64,000 nucleotides of DNA, taken from positions 1 to 64,000 of the forward strand of contig CATOGX010000040.1 in the NCBI GenBank assembly GCA_951799405.1, read 5' to 3'. Of this stretch, positions 30,648-40,167 are shown in pieces. Positions within the stretch are counted from its first letter, which is position 1, and every line of letters starts with the position of its first letter. A program made the position numbers and the translations under genes. This DNA comes from Agapetus fuscipes (lineage: Eukaryota; Arthropoda; Insecta; Trichoptera; Glossosomatidae). The notes beneath the pieces are model-generated. The model was not told the origin of the DNA, did not search any database, and worked only from the letters and a program-made list of their open reading frames with translations.

Positions 30648-31164
30648 TGTTACGAAATTAGGGTTCAATTGTCTTCAAATTAAAAATACACAGGTCTTCT
30701 TCAATAGTTATTTATTTTACACAGTTACAAAATTTATTTTCACACTACTTTCTCGATTATTCCATTGGTTTCGGTTCACTGATCAGATGGCTTCGATGTG
30801 TTTGTTAGTCGCTATGATACTGGCCCGCTCTGCAGGCCATTCGCACCTTTATACTCTTCAGAGCAGTATGATCCAGAACTAAAGTCGCCAGACGGTTCCA
30901 GAGTAATTATTACTTCTCGACGCTTCACGTACTACCTAGAGATACAACCAAAATCCTACCTACAAATGTAATACAGTATTCCTATAATTATAACAAATAC
31001 CTACTCAGCCTAGAGAATTCTACACTTATACATAATTATCGATCTTACCTACCAATACTTTTGAGGATTCTTATAACTATAACTATCCATACTTATTTCA
31101 ATATTTATATTTACATAACACTTTAACTACCCATACTTATTTCAATATTTATATTTACATAACA
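30648..31164 (-). repeat. Gypsy-1 5' LTR
   Basis: 517 bp, like the other LTR. The minus-strand transcript would start here; no clear TATA box can be singled out in the AT-rich sequence. The right flank is the target duplication ATAT (31165-31168). Confidence 0.93.
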
Positions 31165-31795
31165 ATATAATGTTCTACAATATTATAGACAATATAAATT
31201 TCTACAAAATTAAAAAAAAAAAATTTTTGAAAAAATAAATATAAAGCACCGTTTACACGACCTGAAATTTTAAATCGGAAATATTAGAAAAACCTATTAA
31301 AATGCAAGATATTTAAATTTGTTTTAGATTTGATAGAAAGAACAAGTTTATCACTTTAATTTGCAATCAAAGATTTTTTACTTTTTTGAAAATTCAATAT
31401 GGCGTCCAAAGAGCTGAAAACTTAAAATGCGATTTTCTGATAAACGGCTCCGACGATTTGTCTTCATTTTTTTGTGAATCCATTTATAAAATAGTGCTAT
31501 CTAATAATCATAATCATTTCTTCATCATAATCTCGGTTTAGGGAGTTACCATTTAAAAGAAAAAAATAAAGGAAAAATTCTCGGCACTTAGAGGGTTAAT
31601 AAAAAAATAAAATAGCACAAACGTAAAACAATAATGATAACCTATATATTGTCATTATTATTTTTTCCAAAAAGTGAATAAAAAGTATAGCCACCATACA
31701 AAGTGAAAATTTTTCCATACAAAATGTTTTCGTAATTTTCTTGGTAGTCAAAGGGTTAAAATTAGAAAAAAGGCTGTGATTCTTAAAATTTTATA
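31165..31795. other. Unclassified non-coding repeat material
   Basis: No gene. 31330-31480 resembles 23560-23680 and 38990-39080 (ATTCAATATGGCGTCC, GATTTTCTGATAAACGGCTC). AGGGTTAA occurs at both 31590 and 31752. Confidence 0.4.
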
Positions 31796-31797
31796 AA

Positions 31798-31992
31798 TGA
31801 TGATGATGACGATGGATGATTTCTTTCCTGTAGCGCCATTTAATGGTCCAGGACCATGTCAAGGGCGCCATGGCTTCTGGAGAAAAGTAGTGTCTTCAGT
31901 TCCTTTCTGAAGGTGGTGGTAGGCTGGTTCGCGCGAACACCGATGGGCAAATTGTTCCAGGCAACCGGCCCGGCCACCGCAAATACCAATAA
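31798..31992 (-). pseudogene. CR1-like LINE 3' end fragment
   Basis: On the minus strand the frame gives AVAGPVAWNNLPIGVRANQP, TTTFRKELKTLLFS and a stop after VLDH. A short ATCATCATC-type tail follows. This is the same 3' end as in the fragment split by a MITE at 48750-49405. Confidence 0.75.
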
Positions 31993-32089
31993 TAATCAGT
32001 CATTACTTTTTCAAAATATAACTAAAAAGTTTACCCACATTACAAAGTCCTAGTTTGCATACAGAAGGGTTCAATGACCATCTATAGTA

Positions 32090-32510
32090 ATCTAGTATCT
32101 AAGTTGCAGTGAAATATAAACATTCAAAACTCATATCAAATGCATGCCCACAAACAAGCTTTTGTTTTTTTTTTTAGAAAAATAGATTTGTGGAAAGGAA
32201 TGCAATCCACCAACCTATTTTGCCTGGCCAGTTGTCTTCATGTGAAAGCAGAAGCTTGTGTGCATGCAACGGCATCTGTTGAACCAGGGTCGAAGTTATC
32301 GTCGCGGGATTCGAACCAGCGTTATCCGGTTCCAAATAACTTTTCTTGATTCCCGCGGCCATAAGACCGACAAAGTACGTGTAAGTTCGCGCTTACGAAT
32401 GCTGAATGTGTACTTACAAATTAAAACCAAATCTCAAATGAACATAAAACCAGCAACTCTTGCCGACCTTCCTTGAAACAGAGGTGACATTGACAAAGTG
32501 AATTATTTTT
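32090..32510 (-). repeat. LINE-A tail split by a SINE family 3
   Basis: TATCTAAGTTGCAGTGAAAT...ATGCCCACAAACAAGC (32090-32158) continues at 32378 with GTGTAAGTTCGCGCTTACGA through CTTGCCGACCTTCCTTGAAA. The tail is therefore interrupted by the SINE at 32160-32377. Confidence 0.65.
32160..32377 (-). repeat. SINE family 3 copy
   Basis: On the minus strand it starts TTATGGCCGCGGGAATCAAG with B-box CTGGTTCGAATCCCGC. It passes GACCCTGGTTCAACAGATGC and CTTTCACATGAAGACAACTG and ends in a poly(A) (T run at 32161-32175). It is nearly identical to 52403-52610. Confidence 0.8.
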
Positions 32511-33615
32511 TACACTTTGAGAGGACTGAGAAATGCGAGGAAATTGAGATAAGACTGAATGAAACAAGAGTGGAGGTCGTGAAAGAATTTGATTATCTGG
32601 GAAGCAAGTTTGAGTCGAATGCGAAATTAACGAAATAATTGGAAAAGCGCGCTAGTAGAGGAAGAAGTGTAATGGGAACGATTGGAAGAATTACAAGAAA
32701 TAGGAAGCTTACGAAGAATATGAGATCGGTGGTCCACAATGGCATATTGGTTGGTGGAAGTGAGGCTTAATGAATGTGAGCTGAGTAAAGTATTGTTATG
32801 TAAATATGAAATATAAATATTTAAAATAAGTAGGTATTAGTTATAGGAATTCTGTATTGTATTGTGTGGGTAGGAGTCATTGAATAAAATACGTGAAGCA
32901 TCGAGAAATAATAATTACTATGCCTTTCTGGAACTGTCTAGCAAATATAGGTCTAGATTGTACTGTTTTAAAGAATATAAGAAGGGTGCGAGTGGCTTGC
33001 AGGGCCAGTAGTATTCTACAAGCTTTACCACTATATACATTGAACCAAAACCAGTGAACAAAAACCAAGTGTAACGGAATAGTCGAGAATATCTTTGTGC
33101 AAATAAATTATTAAAAGTGTAAAATAAACAACTGTATAAGAAGACCAGTATTTTTAATTGAAAGACTGTTGAACCCTAATTTCGTAACAGTATGTACGGT
33201 TGAAATGGCTTACCTGAGAGCAATGACTGGAAAGACACTGAGTGATAGAGTACGTAATGATTGGGTGATGAACGAGTGTGGTATAAAAGAAAATATGAGA
33301 ATGAAAGTACAAAAAAGGACGATGAGATGGTTCGGACATCTTGAAAGAATGGATGATGAACAACTTACGAAGAACGTGTACAAAAGAAATGTCAGAGGAA
33401 AGTGCGGAAGGGGAAGGCTGAGGAAAGAATGGTTAGACCAAATAGGTGAGATTGCGAAAGAATGGGTCTGCAGTGTGAGAATAAGAGAAGAGTATGTATG
33501 AAAAAGGTGATGACAGAAAAAAGTGGAGGCGCATCTGCGGAGGTACCGGCCACCCTTAGTGGAATGGCGGCAGGATACAGTACAGTACAGTACAGAGGTC
33601 AACTTCATACCAACC
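32511..33615 (+). pseudogene. Diverged LINE-A copy, C-terminal RT part, split by a solo LTR
   Basis: The frame reads VKEFDYLGSKFESN, then GTIGRITRNRKLTKNMRSVV and HNGILV up to ELSK. After the solo LTR it resumes with VEMAYLRAMTGKTLSDRVRN, MRWFGHLERMDDEQLTKNVY and GRGRLRKEW. The same order occurs in the intact LINE-A ORF. Stops and frameshifts (for example LTK-stop near 32635) show decay. The 3' UTR begins near 33590. Confidence 0.82.
32794..33189 (+). mobile_element. Solo LTR related to Gypsy-1
   Basis: It starts TGTTATGTAAATATGAAATA and ends AACCCTAATTTCGTAACA, the same ends as the Gypsy-1 LTR, but is 396 bp and diverged. It is flanked by GTAT at 32790-32793 and 33190-33193. The LINE-A frame continues across it once one GTAT is removed. 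No internal region is present. Confidence 0.85.
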
Positions 33616-33639
33616 TATAAGTCAAGGATCTTTCTTAAA

Positions 33640-33809
33640 AAAAAAAAAATAAGGCTGATTTATTTGGTAAGCGCTGTTTTTGTGTGTATCACACCTCAAG
33701 AGCCCTCTGCGAGCTTGGTCGTCGCTGTAGAAAGCACCAATTCTCAAGCAAGACCCAGTTGTTGTAAGGCTGGATGGACCTTTTGATGATCGGTCTTTCT
33801 TCTTCTTCT
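33640..33809 (-). repeat. SINE family 1, 3' half (split by RTE-B)
   Basis: It contains GCGCTGTTTTTGTGTGTATC, CACACCTCAAGAGCCCTCTG, GAGCTTGGTCGTCGCTG and the CTTGCTTGAGAATTGG complement, ending GATCGGTCTTT. The other half starts at 35590 after the RTE-B insertion. Confidence 0.8.
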
Positions 33810-35596
33810 TCTTGTGCCACTTCTAACGAAGATCGGCGATCATCATAGCTATTTTGAGTTTTGATGCTGCGGCTCGAAATAGGGACTTGGTGCTTCTGCC
33901 GAACCACTGTCGCAGGTTCTTCAGCCACGATGTCCTTCGGCGTCCCTGAGATCTTCTCCCCTCAATCTTACCCTGAATGATAAGATGAAGGAGACGGTAC
34001 TTCTCATTTCTCATAATGTGACCGAAGTACATTAGCTTTCTCTGCTTAATGGTAGGCAGGAGCTCCTTTGTAGTGCGCATTCGTTGAAGGACTTCTTCAT
34101 TGGTGACTCGATCACGCCAAGACATCCGAAGCATTTTTCGGTATAAACACATCTCGAATGCTTCAATTCGTCTCTCCAGTGCCTGCGTGAGAGTCCATCC
34201 CTCCATACCATACAGAGCGATTGGGAAAACGTAGCACCTCACTATGCGCTTCCGGAGTTCAAGGCTTAAATTTCGGCACAACAGTAATTTGCTCATTTTA
34301 GCGAAGACATTTCGGGCTTGCTCTAGTCTGCTTCTGACTTCTTGACACATGTCCCACTTTTCGTTGACCACACATCCCAGGTACCTGTAACTAGTGCATC
34401 TTTCAATGCTTTCGCCATCTAGTTCTACATGTACGGAGGCGTTTGTGTTTCTGCTGATAACCATGACCTTGGTCTTCTTAAAGTTAATGTTAATGCCAGC
34501 TTCTTTGCTAGCGACATTTATTCTGGTCAACAATGTTTGCAGATCCGCCTGAGTGTCAGCGAGTAGGACTGTGTCATCGGCATACCGCAGGTTGTTTACC
34601 AGCTGCCCGTTGACAACAATGCCTTCCCTAGCCTCATGAAGTGCTTGCGCCATGATCCTTTCTGAATATAGGTTAAAAAGTGTTGGTGACAGTACGCATC
34701 CCTGTCTAACTCCTCTTCTGATGGGTATTTGTCTGGTCTCTGAACTCTCTACAAGCACTGAAGCAGTTTGCTGCCAATATATATTAGCAATAATGCGAGT
34801 GTTTTTATCGTCTATCCCAATGTCTTTCAGTATACTGATCAGCTTGTCGTGTCTCACTCTGTCAAAGGCCTTTTCGTAGTCAATAAAGCAAACATAAACA
34901 TCTTTATTCATATCGAGACAACGTTGCACTAAAACCTGTAATCCAAACAGAGCATCTCGTGTGCCAAAGCCGTTCCTAAAACCAAACTGTTCGGCTGATA
35001 ACTGTTGGTCACACTGTTGGTATATTCTCTTTAGTATAATTTTCAGGAAAGATTTCATCACATGACTCATTAAGCTTATTGTTCGATGTTCTTCACATTT
35101 TTTAGCATTAATATTCTTTGGTATAGTGATGAAGTAGGATTTTAACCAATCCTCTGGCAGATTACCACTTTCATACACTTTGTTGAATAGCAATGTAATC
35201 TTTTTGAGTGCATTTCCTTCCATTAACTTCAGAATCTCCCCGTGGATGTTGTCTGGACCGGGTGCTTTCCCATTTTTTATTTGCTTGATAGCATACTCAA
35301 CCTCATCTTGTAGGATCTGGGAGCCGTCCATTGCTATTTCAACACCATGTCTCTCGTTACGTGTATCCATATATAGCTCTTCAACATATGTCTCCCATAG
35401 CACCTTTTTTTCATCTATGGTCACTGCTAAATTACCATTGTTATGCATTAGCTGTGTAAGGGGTCTTCCTCTACCCTGTTTTATTGATTCCTTGATCCTT
35501 TTATGGAGATTGAAGGTGTCGTGCCTGTTATCAAGGTCTTCCATTTCAGTGCATCGCTCCTCTTCCAGCTTTTGTTTTGCTTCTCGGATCGGTCTT
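33799..35596 (-). mobile_element. RTE-B LINE, 5'-truncated insertion
   Basis: On the minus strand the element starts inside the ORF (AAGCAAAACAAAAGCTGG at about 35585) and ends with GAAGATCGGCGATC-type sequence and a GAAGAAGAAGAA tail at 33800-33812. GATCGGTCTTT is repeated on both sides (33797-33808 and 35586-35597 regions), an 11-bp target duplication within the interrupted SINE. Confidence 0.85.
33823..35544 (-). CDS. RTE-B reverse transcriptase part (573 aa), uninterrupted
   Basis: The frame lacks the endonuclease half, which is present in the copy at 62025-63173. It contains the whole RT core: APGPDNIHGEILK, GNLPEDWLKS, VCFIDYEKAFDRVRHDKLI, IRRGVRQGCVLSPTLFN and the catalytic RYADDTVLLAD near residue 321. 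The RTE-type C-terminal YFGHIMRNEKYRLLHLIIQG and RTSWLKNLRQWFGRS follow. It reads to a natural stop without damage. The first in-frame ATG is in the ORF middle, so it is not the true start. It is about 98 percent like 59866-61056 by inspection. Confidence 0.9.
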   Translation of the reverse strand: MEDLDNRHDTFNLHKRIKESIKQGRGRPLTQLMHNNGNLAVTIDEKKVLWETYVEELYMDTRNERHGVEIAMDGSQILQDEVEYAIKQIKNGKAPGPDNIHGEILKLMEGNALKKITLLFNKVYESGNLPEDWLKSYFITIPKNINAKKCEEHRTISLMSHVMKSFLKIILKRIYQQCDQQLSAEQFGFRNGFGTRDALFGLQVLVQRCLDMNKDVYVCFIDYEKAFDRVRHDKLISILKDIGIDDKNTRIIANIYWQQTASVLVESSETRQIPIRRGVRQGCVLSPTLFNLYSERIMAQALHEAREGIVVNGQLVNNLRYADDTVLLADTQADLQTLLTRINVASKEAGININFKKTKVMVISRNTNASVHVELDGESIERCTSYRYLGCVVNEKWDMCQEVRSRLEQARNVFAKMSKLLLCRNLSLELRKRIVRCYVFPIALYGMEGWTLTQALERRIEAFEMCLYRKMLRMSWRDRVTNEEVLQRMRTTKELLPTIKQRKLMYFGHIMRNEKYRLLHLIIQGKIEGRRSQGRRRTSWLKNLRQWFGRSTKSLFRAAASKLKIAMMIADLR

Positions 35597-35745
35597 TGGT
35601 CAAGGTTTATGAATTTTCAACCCAGCGAAGAGCAAATTTGAAAATATAGATGTTTTTTTTTTGCTCCACTGGGAATCGAACCCACAACCTTCCATTCAGA
35701 GTTTGAAGTGTTACTACTGAAGTACAAAACGGTCACAATTAACTG
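35590..35745 (-). repeat. SINE family 1, 5' half (split by RTE-B)
   Basis: It has the GAATCGAACCCACAACCTTCC complement of the B-box and the CGCTGGGTTGAAAATTCATA complement. With 33640-33809 it makes one SINE on the minus strand. Confidence 0.8.
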
Positions 35746-35795
35746 TCAATTTTATTTTGAAATCTTTGAATTGTTTTGAAAATAATACAAAATAT

Positions 35796-36379
35796 TTATA
35801 TTAAGTTTTGGAGCTCACAGACAGTAGGTGTTATCATTAATAAAAAAGCGAAAGGTTGTATTACTAAGTATGAAAGAGTCTCCCGGAGAATATTGTTAGT
35901 GAGAATGAGATTTGGACGGATGAAAGTTCTACTGATTGCGTGATACACCCCAGTGGACTCGGAATGCAAAGTCGTGAAAGAAGAATTCTGGGAGAAAGTT
36001 AACATTGTTATGAGAAAGAAAGAAGAAAATGAAAGAACGATTCTACAAGGAGATTTTAATGGATGGGTAGGTATGAGACAAGATTATAGCGAAAATGTGG
36101 TAGGACCGAGTGGTAAAGGCGTAGCCAATGATAATGGTAGAGCGCTAATAAGCCTATAAATGGAACAAAGACTCTTTACGTCTAATACCAGGTTCAACCA
36201 CAAAAGTATACATTTGTATACGTGGCAGAACAGAGCGGGCAACCGAACAATCATTGATTACATATGTGTGGATGAACGAATGAGAGGGGATGTAAGAGAC
36301 TCTCGAGATACCGTGGAGCTGTGCTATACACAAACCACTATTAGCTGCGCTCGAGAATAATGATAGGAGATGTAAGAAG
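35796..36379 (+). pseudogene. Diverged LINE-A copy, endonuclease part
   Basis: Frames give DSECKVVKEEFWEKVN, ILQGDFNGWVG, GKGVANDNGRALISL, FTSNTRFNHKSIHLYTW and RTIIDYICVDERMRGDVRDS. All have counterparts in the LINE-A endonuclease. Stops and a frameshift are present. The copy is cut by Gypsy-2 at 36380 and continues at 38851-38930 with a Lys-rich stretch as in LINE-A. Confidence 0.82.
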
Positions 36380-36641
36380 TGTAACGAGATGGATTTGTTT
36401 GTTTGGTGGAATAGAACATGAGATTTGAATTTGAATGAAAAGGAAAACAAAGGAAGGCAGAAAGGGAGAAAAAGCTTGCCTGGCGGGATAGCCACAAGCC
36501 TGTGTAATTAAGAATAAAGAATATTATTGTGCTGTGGTTAATTGTGTATACATTGTGAAAGAAATAAAAGTAAACATATTAAAGTGTGTATGTTATATTA
36601 TTAATTGTGTCAATCAGCAGGACAGAAGAAAAACCCTCACA
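36380..36641 (+). repeat. Gypsy-2 copy 1, 5' LTR
   Basis: 262 bp, TG...CA. It is followed by TTTTGGCGCCCAACG, with a primer-binding site beginning at 36645 (TGGCGCCCAACG). Confidence 0.9.
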
Positions 36642-37155
36642 TTTTGGCGCCCAACGTAAAATAAAAAATCTGTACATGAAATTCCTATGAAGAAAATTTT
36701 TCACAAACAAAAACAAATGACAGTCAATTTCAACAAATGACATTGAACACAATACAATATATGAAATGATTAAAATTGGACAGATTTATGGTTGTGAAAG
36801 CATCAACACGTTTAAAAGCTAGTGAAGACATCGACTTATACAATTTATAACAAGAAATTGCAAGATTTCAAAGGCTGTTTGAAAATATTGAAGGTGAGAG
36901 AATTCAAACTACCTACATTACGTTCAGAAGAATGGAAATTCAAAAATCGAACGTCGCGGGAGAATGAAGAATGGATATGAACCAGTTTGTTTCAAATCAG
37001 TTTAGATAAATATATATAGATGGTGTTATATTTAATTTGTATGAAAAAAATTTTTTCAATGAAATGATTTTTTTTAATTGCATAAATTGAAAATATACAG
37101 CAAATGACGAAATCTAAAAAAAATAAATAATAAAAAGGATTTAGAAAGTAACACA
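36642..37155 (+). other. Gypsy-2 leader
   Basis: AT-rich region from the primer-binding site to gag without domains. The same leader appears in reverse at 50201-50696. Confidence 0.75.
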
Positions 37156-37866
37156 ATGGAGTCCATAAATTTTGATCCTCTCAAATTAAAAATATCTTTT
37201 AATGGTGAAAGTGAACCAAATGAATTTATAATAAGGTTAGAAGAATTAGCCAAAGTCTACAAATTAAAATTAGATTATTTGGTAGAGTGTATGCCTATAT
37301 TTTTAACAGATTTTCCGTTAACTTGGTACAGAGCAATTAACTGTGAATTTGATTGGAAAATTTTTAAAACCAAATTCTTACAACAATTTGAAAAATATGA
37401 CTTTCAAAGGAATCTTAAGTTAGAAATTTTAAATATGGTGCAAGGTCATGATAATGCATCCGTTTATATTTTAAAGGTAAAATCCAAAAATAATTTATTA
37501 AATAAAAGAATGCATGATAAAGAACTTATGGACATAATAATTCATGGATTGTCAGAAAAATATGCAACTTTACTGACAACATCTGAAATTAAAAATACAG
37601 AGGAATTATCTACAATATGTAGCAAGTTTGAATCATTTTTCAAATTTAATGAATGTAAGAATTTAAATGTAATGAATGACACAGAAGAGAAAAATGTAAT
37701 GCAAAAATGCAATTTTTGTAATAAATTAGGACATGATGAAATAGATTGTTGGACTAAAAATAGAAAATTAGATTACATACAGAATAAATGTAGAAGTTTC
37801 ACAAATAATATAGTATGCTACTTTTGTAATAAAAGAGGACATGTGGAAAGAAAGTTAGCAAGATAG
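37156..37866 (+). CDS. gag: Gypsy-2 Gag fused to the Pol stop region (236 aa, deletion product)
   Basis: The protein begins MESINFDPLKLKISFNGESE. It contains a retrotransposon Gag capsid-like part (TWYRAINCEFDWKIFKTKFL, LEILNMVQGHDNAS) and one complete CCHC knuckle (CNFCNKLGHDEIDC). A second knuckle is begun (CYFCNKRGHVER) and is cut by the internal deletion. After HVER the frame ends KLAR; the remaining pol C-terminus (KIVYVLKEIDTNVINKYHIK) follows in another frame. The gag part is nearly identical to 49679-50153 of copy 2. Confidence 0.85.
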   Translation: MESINFDPLKLKISFNGESEPNEFIIRLEELAKVYKLKLDYLVECMPIFLTDFPLTWYRAINCEFDWKIFKTKFLQQFEKYDFQRNLKLEILNMVQGHDNASVYILKVKSKNNLLNKRMHDKELMDIIIHGLSEKYATLLTTSEIKNTEELSTICSKFESFFKFNECKNLNVMNDTEEKNVMQKCNFCNKLGHDEIDCWTKNRKLDYIQNKCRSFTNNIVCYFCNKRGHVERKLAR

Positions 37867-38588
37867 TCTATGTATTAAAAGAAATAGACACAAATGTTAT
37901 AAATAAATATCACATCAAGGACATAATCAAATTAGATTAACAAAAAAAAAAAAAACATATTTTCATGTGTATGAAAAATTTGAGGTGATGAATGATACGG
38001 TGAAAGTTGATATAAAAGTGATCAGTGAAAGAATGAATTATGAAATATTGCATGAATGAAGGTATGAAACATTAATTAAACAAAGTATTACATATGAAGG
38101 TAAAGTTTTTTTAAAAAAAAAATTGATGGACTGATAAATTTATTAATGAAAAATAAATTTGAAATAAATTTAAATATTGGGAAAGATGTGATACATGTTT
38201 AAAAAAAAAAAGTTATTTTAATGAATTGATTAATAAACTGGTGAATGTTTATTATGTATTGTTATTTGATTATTTTGAATTGTTGAATTAAGTATTTAAA
38301 AAAAAAACAAATATTTGTTTATAATATTGAATATGAAATTTGTGTTAAAAAAAAAATATATTAATTTTAGTACGAAAATAATTGGTATTGTTAAAAAAGG
38401 TATTAATGACTGAATAATGTATCAGAAACAGGTTTTTTTTTTTATTTTCATATTTTTGAAATTTATCCTTAAAATAAAACAAAATATGTGGCGCCGGCTG
38501 AGCATTATGATACATTATTTACTCATTGTAAAAAAAAAAAAAAAAATTGGGAATGTTTTTTTTTTTTTATGAGAGGAAGGAGGTGTAT
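37867..38588 (+). other. Gypsy-2 pol remnant and 3' untranslated region
   Basis: The first 75 bases encode the end of Pol (NVINKYHIKDIIKLD). The rest is AT-rich 3' UTR with A tracts and matches 41078-41732 in reverse. It ends in GAGAGGAAGGAGGTG, the polypurine tract. Confidence 0.75.
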
Positions 38589-38850
38589 TGTAACGAGATG
38601 GATTTGTTTGTTTGGTGGAATAGAACATGAGATTTGAATTTGAATGAAAAGGAAAACAAAGGAAGGCAGAAAGGGAGAAAAAGCTTGCCTGGCGGGATAG
38701 CCACAAGCCTGTGTAATTAAGAATAAAGAATATTATTGTGCTGTGGTTAATTGTGTATACATTGTGAAAGAAATAAAAGTAAACATATTAAAGTGTGTAT
38801 GTTATATTATTAATTGTGTCAATCAGCAGGACAGAAGAAAAACCCTCACA
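38589..38850 (+). repeat. Gypsy-2 copy 1, 3' LTR
   Basis: 262 bp, same ends as the 5' LTR, followed by target duplication GAAG. Confidence 0.9.
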
Positions 38851-39420
38851 GAAGAGGAGCACAAAAGGAATTGGTAAGTATGAAGCGAAAAAAGTGGAAA
38901 AATTAATGACGTAAGTATAAAATGACGTAAGTATAAAAACATAACCAACACCGGTCAATTGGTGTAAGATATAAAAAGACTTTATCTCTAAAAACAGAAA
39001 CGATCACACTGAAATTTTAAAGAAAATCGTTAGAGCCGTTTTTGAGAAAAGTGCAATTTAATGTTTTTTTTTGTATCGCAGCCATCTTGAATTTCCAGGT
39101 TGGTGCCATGCCAGTCGGCCCATCAAAATCTGTGGTTGTCAATTCTCTTAATCCAAAAATTGGTGTCTCTGCGATCAGTAGATTCGGCTGGGATATACGG
39201 TCATACATACATACGGACAGGTTCGACAAATTAGGTTTTTTGCATGTTCTGGTGCAGGACAACTCATTTCCGTTGAAATCTTAATTTTTTTTTTCGGACG
39301 AATACAATACTTTATAGCTCCTTCGGACTGCTATAAAGTAACAAAATTTTAAAATTTCTCGGCAGCGGAAGGGTTAATCAAAAATTATTGCCAGCCAATT
39401 TGAAAGCCATTATATGTATT
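38851..39420. repeat. LINE-A remainder then unclassified repeat
   Basis: 38851-38930 completes the LINE-A fragment interrupted by Gypsy-2. 38965-39360 is a non-coding repeat with ATCGTTAGAGCCGTTTTTGA, CAGCCATCTTGAATTTCC, a CATACATACATACGGAC stretch and TTATAGCTCCTTCGGACTGC; it resembles parts of 23300-23680. No gene. Confidence 0.5.
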
Positions 39421-39424
39421 TGAG

Positions 39425-39560
39425 ATTCATATTAAACGTATTCTCATAAGCAGACACGTATAAGTTCGCGCTTACACATGCCGCATGTGAACTTAGAATA
39501 TAAGAACCCATCTCAAGTGAACATAAGCCCTGCAACTCTTGCCTATTTTCCATGAAACTT
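39425..39560 (-). repeat. LINE-A tail fragment (diverged)
   Basis: It runs from GAGATTCATATTAAACGTAT through GACACGTATAAGTTCGCGCT to CAACTCTTGCCTATTTTCC, the LINE-A tail in reverse. Confidence 0.65.
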
Positions 39561-39562
39561 TC

Positions 39563-40167
39563 CTTTATGGCCTTAGTTAAAGAGTGACATAAATGAAAAA
39601 AATCACCCGTGTTAAATAATTATTTATCTTAATTTTTAAGTTAATTACTTTTATATAACTTAAAAAATGACGCCACAAAAAAAATTTAAAAAAACTCGTT
39701 TTTTTTACATTTTTTTGCTCGCATTTTGTTGTTTTGTATTTTGGAAATATTTTTTTTCTTTGTAATTATAGAATGATACAAATCCTAGTTTGTGGTGTAA
39801 TTTTTAGTAGAATAATGTGAACAGTTTTTGCGATAATATGAAAAAACTGAAACTAATTAATTTATTTAATTCTTGAAAACAGTTTTTTCATATTATCTCA
39901 ATAACCATTCACATTATTCTATTAAAAATTACACCACAAAGTAGAATTTATATAATTCTATAATTATAAAGAAAAATAACATTTCCAAAATACAAAACAA
40001 CAAAATGCGAGCAAAAAATTGTACAAAAAACGAGTTTTTTTAAATATTTTTTTGTGGCGTCATTTTTTAAGTTATAATAAAAAAACTAACTTTAAAATTA
40101 AGATGCAAAATTATTTACCACGCGTGATTTTTTTCATTGATGTCAATTTTTAACTAAGGCCATAAAG
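39563..40167. mobile_element. Long palindromic foldback element (605 bp)
   Basis: Left and right arms of about 300 bp are inverted copies. The ends are CTTTATGGCCTTAGTTAA and TTAACTAAGGCCATAAAG. Internal landmarks are AAAAAATGACGCCACAAAAA, GCTCGCATTTTGTTGTTTTG and ACAAACTAGGATTTGTATC-like text. There is almost no unique centre and no ORF. Half-length relatives occur at 48790-49235 and 57670-57930. Confidence 0.8.

Larger units (their letters stand above)
23813..31164 (-). mobile_element. Gypsy-1: intact Gypsy LTR retrotransposon with extra Pol domains
   Basis: The two LTRs (23813-24329 and 30648-31164) are each 517 bp, appear identical by eye, and have TGTTATG...CGTAACA ends read on the minus strand. 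The element is bounded by the target duplication ATAT (23809-23812 and 31165-31168). Gag and Pol are open, with Pol in the -1 frame. The polypurine tract (GGTGGGGGGTAG) overlaps the Pol stop. A primer-binding site TGGCGTCAGGTGCGG lies at 30631-30645. All signs point to a recent, potentially competent insertion. Confidence 0.93.
36380..38850 (+). mobile_element. Gypsy-2 copy 1, internally deleted
   Basis: The two 262-bp LTRs (36380-36641, 38589-38850) run TGTAACGAGATGG...AACCCTCACA and are flanked by GAAG (36376-36379 and 38851-38854). The gag zinc-knuckle region (HVERK) is joined directly to the last 26 codons of pol. About 3.4 kb are therefore missing compared with copy 2 (after discounting its insertions). 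The deletion copy depends on others for Pol. Confidence 0.9.

Noticed and set aside
36160..36495. Independent small genes at 36.2-36.5 kb
   Set aside because: They are pieces of the decayed LINE-A endonuclease and of the Gypsy-2 LTR.
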